DNA of 16,403 nt, from assembly GCA_900618425.1 (NCBI GenBank), contig UZAN01048223.1, positions 1,484 through 17,886 of the forward strand, given 5' to 3'. The notes under the pieces are model-generated. The model was not told where the DNA came from. It saw only the letters and a list, made by a program, of their open reading frames with translations, and did not search any database. Below, one piece after another: positions 9,000 through 15,771 of the stretch (position 1 is its first letter; every line of letters begins with the position of its first letter). Made by a program: the position numbers and the translations under genes. This DNA comes from Echinostoma caproni (taxonomy: Eukaryota; Platyhelminthes; Trematoda; Plagiorchiida; Echinostomatidae).

Positions 9000-10139
9000 A
9001 CCCGAGTGCCCGGCACGTTTTTACCGGGGTATTTACTCCCACGCTGGTTTCTTTTCTCCGCGACTCCTCACAGGGATTGATTTTGGCTGAGCCATCTTTT
9101 TGTTGACTGTTTTCTCACAGTCCAATTCCGATTCATTCATATCCAATTCAATGGAGACATCGTTTAGTAAAAACAAAGCTCCTACCCGTGGCTCCTTTAT
9201 ATCATTCCTTGGCCTCTTATTTTCGGGGGTTTCCGTACACCTCGATGTGATTACAGGGGTTATAGTTATAGTCATATCTACGGCCGAAATCTCCTTTAGC
9301 GGTGTTGTTTTTATCCCCTTGGCCGCATTTTGTTCGTCTGCTTGTTTGCTCCTGGTTTACCCCGGTGCTGTTTTATTTGCCGTTTACCCCCCTTACTGCA
9401 AGGGTGTTACAGGTAGTGGGTTACGTTTTCGAATCTTTTATTTGAAGTTTATTTTCGGTGCTCTCGATTGTATTTTCTCATTCAACTTGTGATTCCCGGT
9501 TCTGATGGGTTTGATAACATTTAAAGGGCTGCCTCGGCGTGGAGTGGATGCAACGACCTCAGCATAACTCGGCGCTTGCTGCCCACCTTGTAGTCTTTAA
9601 ACCTTTACCAAGGTGGATTCTTCTCTCCATCTCCCCATCCTCTGCACCCTATTTATGAGTGCATACACGGGTTAACCTGCAGTTCTAAGGATATCCCGGA
9701 CTCTTCGACCGTCGATATCCGCCCGGACCTTCGCGTCTCTTATGAATGGTTCCCCGTGGTTCATAATAAGAACAGTTCTGTTCCGGGCCGTCGTCAGTTT
9801 GTTTGTGGGTTCCAATTCAAACAACTCGTTCTTGAGGCTAGCAATCCTCTGCTTTAGGCGATTGATCGATTGCCTCTGGTTGAGATAAGAGTTGTGGTCT
9901 CGATTGGTGGTACTGCTAGGTTTGGGCACCTTATTTGTGCGCTTCCAATTTGTGTCCTCTACCATGGCTACGCACAGGTAACACATCCACTGGAGNGAAT
10001 TACTCGAGTATATTTCATACGCTCTTTTGTTCAGGTGGGCACAGCCCAGATGGTACCAGTAGCCAGAACAGTCGCACTGTATGCCGCTGGAGACTGACAT
10101 TTTACATTTCTGCGCACCGCAGAATTCTGCTTTTGACAT
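9000..10139 (-). pseudogene. CR1-B ORF1 relic with PHD finger
   Basis: ORF1 proteins of CR1-like elements bind element RNA, and some carry a PHD zinc finger. The open part (10139-9672, 155 codons from an ATG) starts MSKAEFCGAQKCK. It then gives QCDCSGYWYHLGCAHL and, after an N at 9996, WMCYLC. Together these make a Cys4-His-Cys3 pattern at residues about 7-55, with spacing slightly off between the third and fourth Cys. A Lys/Leu/Glu-rich segment (RLKQRIASLKNELFELEP) resembles a short coiled coil, then comes RDAKVRADIDGRRVRDIL. Below 9672 the frame is broken; a fragment at 9275-9033 carries a charged stretch ending near PVRSRGEKKPAWE. The ORF1 stop and the ORF2 start could not be fixed between about 8905 and 9030. 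Confidence 0.75.
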
Positions 10140-10147
10140 TCTTTCAT
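10138..10147. repeat. Possible CR1-B target-site duplication, right copy
   Basis: ATTCTTTCAT, identical to 6091-6100. It overlaps the first bases of the CR1-B ORF1 start codon by two bases. Confidence 0.35.
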
Positions 10148-11074
10148 GCTTACTGTTACGAAGAAAGTTCGAGGTCTAAGATCGAGAACTTAAATTCTAT
10201 AAAACGTGCGTTAATCTTAGGATAACTATGTTATCAGACACGTGCGGACTTCCCAAAACGTTTCTTTAGAAAATTTCTCGCAATCCGTAACCGTCTGTAA
10301 AAATCAGGTAGATATGCATACCACTTTCGTTCTAGTGGGACTATTTCAACTTCTGAGAACTTTCTGCACCGCGACAGAATTTTGAACCACGCACTTGGTG
10401 TAACGCAGTTCACGTTAATCTTTTCTGACCTTATAATTCTTATATGCATCAAAAATCAAAAAAGCAAACATTTTTTGTCCTTAGTTTTACTTTTTTCCAC
10501 CATGATTCACGTTTTTTCTCCACGCATATATACACATTAAAAAACTTGCCTTTTTTCCATTGTTTGTCTTCGCCTCACCAATCAGCTCCAACAAGGGCTG
10601 CTTCGACCTTCTTTCTTCCGTTCTCTTTCAGGCTCCGCACGCAAAACTTTGACCAGGAGAACGCAACGACCTCAAGACCAGAGAAGAAAACTTCGGCCAG
10701 AACAAAGATTGGCACGTTGCTCACCCCTCCCACCGCTCCAGTACAATATATGTCTCAAAGACCTTTTTCTGACAGCCCCGTCAGATTTTCACTGGCTCGT
10801 ACCCAGCTGCGACGGTCCTCCTATTTTCTCTAAAGACAAACCAAAACGGGGCAAGTGACGAAACGACGACGGGCCTGCAAACGCTTTTTCATGACATTTT
10901 CATTTCTCCACATTTCTTTTGCGGACTAGCAACCCCTGCCACTTCAACTGGAACCATTTTGACAGTTGATTCCTAATATTTCCGTGACAACCCACCAAGC
11001 GGTTTAGTATTTCGGACTAGCACACCACAGCAAATAATGCACGCACCCTTATCGTGGGCTGACCCATGACTTCT
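10148..11074. other. Unassigned block between CR1-B and the gypsy 3' end
   Basis: No protein family is recognisable here on either strand. It should hold any CR1-B 5' untranslated region plus the gypsy 3' non-coding region, but 0.9 kb is long for that. 10440-10560 is rich in T runs. A minus-strand frame at 10452-10234 (72 codons) has a basic, aromatic C-terminal half (YLPDFYRRLRIARNFLKKR) that looks less random than most chance frames. A + frame at 10444-10833 is Phe/Ser/Thr-rich over the T-runs and is not credible as a protein. Confidence 0.5.
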
Positions 11075-11082
11075 AGGGGGAA
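11075..11082 (+). other. Polypurine tract of the gypsy element
   Basis: AGGGGGAA lies three bases before the 3' LTR. Plus-strand DNA synthesis of LTR elements starts from such a tract next to the 3' LTR. It is short, but in the expected place. Confidence 0.7.
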
Positions 11083-11085
11083 CTT

Positions 11086-11354
11086 TGTAGTGACCTAGCA
11101 ACTCCCATTCTACATGTACCCTTCCTCCTGTGCATCTCATTGTTCTAACACACCAAAGCCGCCTCTTTGATCAGCACGTGTTTGCTTTCACTTTCCGCAT
11201 GTTTGCTCACGCTCTCGCATCTCCCTTCTTGCTCTGCAGGTCATAAAAATACAACCGTCCTCCGTTTCGTGAAATGTTTGGTTCTGCTTTCGCACGAACC
11301 TTCGTTTGGGATGCAGCCGTGTTATTTCGTGGTACCTATAAGCCAGTGCCTACA
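11086..11354 (+). repeat. 3' LTR of the gypsy element (269 bp)
   Basis: Starts TGTAGTGACC and ends GTGCCTACA. It aligns with 1446-1715 over its full length, with about 28 differences and one gap by hand alignment (roughly 90% identity). Differences cluster in the last 65 bases, where the AATAAA of the left copy is also lost. Long chance frames inside it (for example 11167-11376) are not genes. Confidence 0.9.
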
Positions 11355-11358
11355 ACTT
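11355..11358. repeat. Target-site repeat, right copy (ACTT)
   Basis: Pairs with ACTG at 1442-1445, with one mismatch. It forms the Thr codon and first base of the next codon in the resumed CR1-A frame. Confidence 0.6.
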
Positions 11359-11417
11359 CATTTAAGCTCCCTCTGAATGAGCAATGGCTGGAGCTGTTTC
11401 CAGAATGGGATCTTTAA
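11355..11417 (+). pseudogene. CR1-A ORF2, last 20 codons resumed after the gypsy insertion
   Basis: The frame TSFKLPLNEQWLELFPEWDL ends at a stop at 11415-11417. It aligns end to end with the C-terminus of CR1-B ORF2 (FKRQLDMVWTQLYPEIV), sharing FK, L, W, L and PE at matching positions. Joined to the frame that stops at 1445 (DIRSFT), it continues in phase once one copy of the short target repeat is removed. This is the right-hand part of the element split by the gypsy insertion. Confidence 0.78.
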
Positions 11418-11423
11418 TGTACT

Positions 11424-12250
11424 GTGGAGGGCCTTCATGACCCATGTCCCTTGTTCGCCCATGAGGTGATAAGAGACAAGCGTTTTCCTTTCATTTCAAG
11501 CAAGGACACCGTACTGGAGGCAATTCCCAGTGATGGGTGCACACTTTGTGAGCATGCTCCGGCAAGAAATCTGGACGCTCGATTGGCCGTGGCCATTATC
11601 AGTCCTGTGCAACCTGACCCGATTCAAGAAACAAGCAAATCCTTAAACCAAGGAGCTTTCCCCACCTGCTAATTGGACATTGGACCGGGCAGACATAGAA
11701 CAAAGAAAAGTCTTGGACCTCCTGAGACTCGCTGGGTTACCCCAACATGCACTCATTAAGAGGATACAGAGTATCGGCCACTGAATCGACCCTGTAGGCA
11801 GCCTGCAGCAGAGAAAATCTAGGCCTATCCTAGTGAAATTCGGAAATCCCGCCGTCCGGGACTAAATGCTTAGCAACTGCGAGAAAATAGAGCGAGACAC
11901 TGGGGGAAGGTATCAGATCGAAATTGATAACTGAGTGTAGGGGTCATGGCAGAGACCCCAGAGCAGGGTCAGGAACCCGCAATCAGCGATCCTCAAGGTA
12001 TCCGTTGCAAAGGCCTCTACGGAACCAAATCTTGCTAGGAAACCAAGAACACCAATGCAAGCTGAGCTACGCAGCAGTGATTTTCTCGACTCCCATGAGG
12101 TCAAAACTGTTGGTACCTGCAGGACCAAAACCTGTAAAGCATCTGAGAACCAACACGGGACCACGTGGATCTCGCAAGCAGTCAAGGGCTGGGGCACAAT
12201 CGATGATACGGAGGGCAAAGCCCCCCACTGTTAAGATCGATAGAAACCAA
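11424..12250 (+). pseudogene. CR1-C ORF1 relic
   Basis: Probably the RNA-binding ORF1 protein. An open frame (11424-11672) includes DKRFPFISSKDTVLEAIPSD and a Cys pair in GCTLCEHAPARN. After a shift near 11668 the frame reads NWTLDRADIEQRKVLDLLRL and GLPQHALIKRIQSIG. Then RKSRPILVKFGNPAVRD and NCEKIERDTGG follow, resembling the RNA-binding-type part of other ORF1 proteins of the group. From 11930 to 12250 the frame is broken, although patches such as KASTEPNLARKPRTPMQ look coding. No known family is certain; the assignment rests on position just before ORF2 and on weak motif likeness. Confidence 0.55.
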
Positions 12251-12472
12251 ACCCCACTTCTGATTGTCACTAAATGCAATAAAGGCTGTAGGGTGACCAC
12301 TCAGCGCTCAGCTAGCGACTAGGAGCCAAGATTGCGATATTCTTATCCTTACTGAAACATGATTATCCAAAACCATTTCAGTCGAACAACGAGTCCCTCC
12401 AAACTTCACCCACTACAGAATTGATAGGGAGAGTGGGTGAGGTGGCCAGGTCTTACTGCTCGTTTGTTGGCA
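12251..12472 (+). pseudogene. CR1-C ORF2 relic: endonuclease N-terminal part
   Basis: Begins PLLIVTKCNKG, corresponding to the usual LLIVYTNA opening, and shifts frame near 12325. It then reads DCDILILTET-stop-LSKTIS, where the stop at 12360-12362 replaces the conserved Trp of TETWL while the catalytic Glu remains. NFTHYRIDRESG follows, then GGQVLLLV, after which the frame is interrupted by the insert at 12473. Confidence 0.8.
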
Positions 12473-12957
12473 ATAAATCCAGCGGGAAATTGTAATGATC
12501 GTAGTAGTTTTTGTAGTAGTAATACGCACGGATCAGGAAATACAACCCACGCCATAGGAATCACGGGAAACGAATCAAGGATCAGCTATCACGGACGGTA
12601 TTACAGAGGCACTGGATCGCAATGACACGAGCTCGCAATATCCCACGTGAACGAGACGCAAGGAGAAGGCCACAAAACTGGTGACGCGTGGGTAGTTTAT
12701 TGGAATAAATGAAAGTGATTAAATAATATGCACAAAAGATCATTGGTTATCTAGGCTTCTACCAGTCATATTGCAGTATTGCTTGCATAATTGTGCTTCT
12801 GTGTGCACTGTCTCGGATTGGCTGGCACGAGCCACCAATGGCGTCTAGTCAGAAGCCGTGACGCATACACGCGTAATTGACATCATCTTTCAAATTTGAT
12901 TGATCGCAAGTGTCAAGAAACTGTAAAGAGCCGCGCTGTAGTAGACGTCATCACGTA
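12473..12957. mobile_element. 485-bp insert of unknown type splitting the CR1-C endonuclease
   Basis: Endonuclease codons stop at LLLV near 12462 and resume with TIETSEL at 12968. GGCA occurs at 12469-12472 and again at 12958-12961. Removing the insert and one GGCA leaves 20 bases between the LLLV and ETSEL codons, against 21 in the CR1-B copy. The sequence is non-coding on both strands. It holds short GTAGTA repeats near 12504-12520, an AATAAA at 12704-12709 and a hairpin at 12817-12839. I see no terminal inverted repeats, poly(A) tail or clear Pol III promoter boxes. A SINE, a solo LTR or a non-autonomous DNA element are all possible. Confidence 0.65.
12817..12839. repeat. Hairpin in the 485-bp insert
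   Basis: ATTGG, an unpaired C, then TGGC, a four-base ACGA loop, then GCCACCAAT. The nine pairs are exact apart from one bulged base. Function unknown. Confidence 0.6.
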
Positions 12958-12961
12958 GGCA

Positions 12962-13904
12962 TGGATCACCATAGAAACATCTGAGCTAACACTCTGTACA
13001 TCAACAATGCAAGCCATAGGCTGCATTTTAATAAACGCAGGCAAACACTTCTGCACAATAGCTGTCTACCGAGCGCCAAACTCTAGACCGCAGGATGATC
13101 GAGCACTGATAGACCTCATCGCCAGAGTCGGTGGGGTTAATCACTCACTGATTATAGTGAATGATTTCAATCTCCCCGGAATACAATGGCAGTATGAGGA
13201 CGAGGGAGAGAGGCAAGCGGAACATGAATTCATGAACTGCTTCAATGATGCATCGCTCTACCATCCCGTGCGAGAACCAACGCGTATCCGACTACAGCAA
13301 AGACCGTTTACCTTAGATCTGGTCCTCACGCGGCAAGAGTGTGACATCAGCGACCTCTCGGTAAAAGCGACCACAACGTACTGTTGCTAGAAACATGTAT
13401 TGCAAAGGAAAAGCCACCCCGCAGGTGGTGCTGCAATTTCGGGCGAATGAATGTACAGGACTTGAGGCGAGATGTCAAGCCAGAGCATGGTTCCCGCAGG
13501 AAACAGATTCGTTCGTTGATCAACGACAGGGGATAATCCGCTACCAGCTATTAGAACTGACGGAGAGACATGTTCCCTTTCAGCCTCTGGGTAATACCCA
13601 CCCGCCATGGTAGAAGGCATTCGCTCTCACAGGAGTGCATGATCCATAACTACAATATAAGAAGGAGAGAAAATATGCAACGAAGCTATTAAAATAGGCG
13701 AAAATGACCTTAGAGGTTAAAATCGCCAAAAGAGAGCGCCGGGATCCCAAAAGGCAATATAGCTACGTGCAATCGAAGACTGCACTAAGATAATCGGTAG
13801 GCACTTTGGAAGACCCCAGATTACGAAAAATGTGAGACGCTTAGGAGGTATTTGGAAAACTTCTATAAAGTAGACGACGGGAGCGCGGTCCCACAAGAAT
13901 GGGC
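12962..13904 (+). pseudogene. CR1-C ORF2 relic: endonuclease C-terminal part and linker to the RT
   Basis: Resumes TIETSELTLCTSTMQAIGC and continues open to 13390 with KHFCTIAVYRAPNS. Next is VNDFNLPGIQW, where NDFN at 13160-13171 stands for the conserved GDFN. FTLDLVLTRQECDI marks the end of the domain core. A stop follows at 13388-13390, and the usual Ser-Asp-His motif is not readable. From 13395 frames are broken, with ANECTGLEARCQARAW (about 13444-13490), EVKIAKRERRDPKRQ and SYVQSKTAL (about 13760-13786) recognisable as the linker before the RT. Confidence 0.85.
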
Positions 13905-14515
13905 GATGTAGAAGTCTCAGCTAGTAGTGTTTTTGAGGTACTGGAGAGCTTGAATATAAACAGTTCTGCTGGCAGTGACGGGCTACACCCGGCCGTTCGT
14001 CAGACCTCTAGCTCCTGTGCTCGTCTTTGCAATAACCGCACTCTACCAGGAGTCCCTAAGGGCTGAGAGAGAACCTAGAGATTGGGCGACTGCCACAATG
14101 GTAGGCATCCACAAGAGTGGAGATAGAAAACAACCTGATAACTACAGACCCGTAAGCTTAACAAGCGTGCAGCGTAGGGGGTTAGAAACCATTGTTAGGA
14201 ATGCCCTCTGTGAACATGTTACTCGACGTGGGTTGATTAGCCCTGCCCAGCACGGCTTTCTCAAGAAGAGGTCGTCTTTGAGCAACCTTCTTTGTTTCTT
14301 AGAAGAAGTTACAAGGAGGTTAGACGGAGGTCAAAAAGTCGAAGTGTGCTATCTGCACTTCATGCAAGCTTTTGACTCGGCCCATACCAATAAAGCTCAG
14401 GGGCTTTGGTCTCCCAACAGCTCTAATTAGATGGTTAGAAGCTTTCCTCACCAACCAGACCTGCTGCAGTGGGAAGGACGATGAGCCTACTCTCACTGCC
14501 GGCCGAAGCTTCCTC
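13905..14515 (+). pseudogene. CR1-C ORF2 relic: reverse transcriptase, N-terminal half only
   Basis: Starts SASSVFEVLESLNINSSAGS and DGLHPAVRQ, then shifts frame near 14000. It continues through PRDWATATMVGIHKSGDRK, DNYRPVSLTSVQRRGLETIV, PAQHGFLKKRSSLSNLLCF and KVEVCYLHFMQAFDSAH. After a shift near 14395 it gives GFGLPTALIRWLEAFLTNQT and stops being recognisable near DDEPTLTAG (about 14503). The motif order matches CR1-B closely up to that point. The catalytic FADD box and everything after it are absent from the window. Confidence 0.9.
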
Positions 14516-14767
14516 CAACCGTCTTCTAGGCTGAATAATGAGCAAACAAAACCTGTTTGCATAAACAGCAAACAAACTCACCAAAAGTTTGTAAGCAGGA
14601 GGCGCACCAAACAGGAGAAGTTGCAACCTGCGAAAAGGGGAATCCTAGAGCTTCCACCACCGCCTACCATCCATCAAGTTGCTTCCTCTACGGGCAAATC
14701 CGCCTAAACAGCAACCCCAGTTTTCAACTCTTCTTAGAGGACCTACCATTCTTTTACAAAAACGTAA
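14516..14767. other. Unassigned sequence after the CR1-C break
   Basis: Not related to the RT that precedes it. Chance frames (14372-14707, 14557-14775) run through it without known motifs. It could be the 5' part of CR1-D. Confidence 0.4.
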
Positions 14768-15091
14768 ACCACTGACCTCAACAATCACCCAATTGATGTC
14801 CCTAAAACTTACAAATCACTGAAAAGCCGCCGAGTTCCCTTTTCCCAAAGCAGGCAAGGTGTCCCGAATCCCAGACCAGTTAGCGCCTCATCCTCCTCGC
14901 ATGACGCAGATAAGGTAGGCGAAACCCCCATGAACTCCCCCGCACTCGGACCGCAGGAAACCGAAACGTGCGCAGGAGCCAAAACCCCAAAGCGTGATCA
15001 AGGGGAAGGAGCTGTTTCAAAACGTGACTCCAGTGAAAACCCAGGATCAGGACGCCCCTCTTATCCTAAGTGTAACAGTCAAAAGGACTGA
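14768..15091 (+). pseudogene. Open frame of about 107 codons, possible ORF1 piece of CR1-D
   Basis: The frame is open from after a stop (14765-14767) to the stop at 15089-15091. It is rich in Ser, Pro, Lys and Gln, with stretches such as SLKSRRVPFSQSRQG and GAKTPKRDQGEGAVSKRD. This basic, disordered composition is common in ORF1 proteins, and it lies upstream of the CR1-D endonuclease on the same strand. There is no ATG near its start and no recognised domain, so the assignment is by position and composition only. Confidence 0.35.
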
Positions 15092-15771
15092 AAATTCCTT
15101 TCAATTACCTTGCATTTCCTTATTTTTTTTAGCCATTCTATCGTGCATTCTTTCTGACAGTGATTTTCATGTCGGTGAATTTTCTATTCTGAACCTTTCG
15201 TTTCACCATTTTTACGGTGAAGCATATCTATTGGACACACTTTAAGTGCTTTGCTCTTATATTTAAATGGGATTTAGTGCTTTTTCTTGTTTTATTGCGA
15301 CCAAAGTTTCGATTGAGCGCTCTTTGTTGGGTTATCCGTCGCTTTCGGTTATACTGAACCCCTTTTGGCTGTAACGCTCAAAATTATTTTGCTTGATCTG
15401 TTGAAGCGTGCACAATTTTCCTATTAGTCCAGAATTCAAATCACTCATTTTCTTATTTACTTTTATTATCACAGATATTTCCTGTAAATAATGGTTGGCT
15501 GGATAGTGAATCAGGCTTACTATCACAGGTATCACCGGCGTATGTATTTGTGATTAATGCAAAAATAGTACCGTAGATTATTTTTGGATCCACTTGGTTC
15601 TCGATAATTTGGGCTACTTTTTGCTCTGAGATTTCTTTATCGCTATCCAGAACGAGCGAAGGGTCATTTGACTGAACGCATACAGACGAGGTCTTTTTCG
15701 TTTCACTCGGACCAGGACAATAGCGTTTTGGTCGTGACACTAAGTCTCTTGAAATATCTGGTCAACAAGTG
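15092..15771. other. A/T-rich stretch before the CR1-D ORF2
   Basis: T-rich sequence with no recognisable + strand protein; 15110-15350 is especially A/T-rich. It contains the minus-strand frames described separately. It may be an untranslated region of CR1-D or a separate insertion. Confidence 0.4.
15332..15740 (-). CDS. Unrecognised minus-strand frame(s), possibly one broken reading frame
   Basis: Two overlapping minus frames occur: 15740-15453 (95 codons from an ATG) and 15535-15332 (67 codons). The first has mixed, protein-like composition, including KRYCPGPSETKKTSS and DKEISEQKVAQIIENQVDP. A single frameshift in 15453-15535 would join them into about 130 codons. I do not recognise a family. 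It runs against the surrounding CR1-D, so it is either a piece of another insertion or chance. Confidence 0.25.

Larger units (their letters stand above)
6110..10139 (-). mobile_element. CR1-like non-LTR retrotransposon B, nested in the gypsy element, near full length
   Basis: On the minus strand, in order: ORF1 with a PHD finger (10139 to about 9000), ORF2 with AP-type endonuclease then reverse transcriptase (about 8905 to 6338), a roughly 210-base 3' untranslated part, and four copies of ACCTG as tail. A PHD-type ORF1 and a short tandem-repeat tail instead of poly(A) are known traits of the CR1 group. The 3' end is set by the tail. The 5' end is uncertain, because the 5' untranslated region may extend beyond 10139. 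It lies inside the gypsy element, so it arrived later. All frames are broken. Confidence 0.85.
1446..11354 (+). mobile_element. Ty3/gypsy LTR retrotransposon, CsRn1-like, complete in structure but dead, with a nested CR1 element
   Basis: Both LTRs, a primer-binding-like site, gag, protease, RT, RNase H, integrase and a purine tract occur in Ty3/gypsy order (integrase last) on the + strand. About 4.0 kb of the span is the nested CR1-B (about 6110-10139), so the gypsy part is about 5.9 kb including both LTRs. The assignment to the CsRn1 type rests on the CHCC-type Gag finger and on the first bases of the primer site resembling a tRNA-Trp complement, both recalled features of that group. Every coding domain carries stops or frameshifts. 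By eye the two LTRs are roughly 90% identical, so the insertion is not recent. Confidence 0.88.
11418..14515 (+). mobile_element. CR1-like non-LTR retrotransposon C, 3'-cut
   Basis: In order on the + strand: an ORF1 relic (about 11424-12250), an endonuclease split by a 485-bp insert (12251-13390), a linker with SYVQSKTAL (about 13760-13786), and the first part of an RT (13905-14515). The RT stops before the catalytic FADD box, so the 3' third is missing, either by deletion or because another element inserted at about 14515. It is a different subfamily from CR1-A and CR1-B, judged by side-by-side motifs. The left boundary with CR1-A is not clear. Confidence 0.8.

Noticed and set aside
9100..9492. 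A 130-codon + frame with hydrophobic, membrane-like stretches
   Set aside because: It is antisense to the CR1-B ORF1 region. The hydrophobic look comes from the complement of charged codons.
9672..10139. A host PHD-finger gene
   Set aside because: It is directly followed on the same strand by an endonuclease and RT of a CR1-like element, and PHD-type ORF1 proteins are known in that group.
10444..10833. A 129-codon + frame
   Set aside because: Phe/Ser/Thr-rich translation of T-run sequence without any motif. It is kept only as part of the unassigned block.
12466..12961. The 485-bp insert as a solo LTR beginning TGTTGG and ending GGCA
   Set aside because: The TG...CA ends can be drawn, but the bases outside them do not form a target-site repeat; the GGCA-flanked reading fits the endonuclease spacing better.
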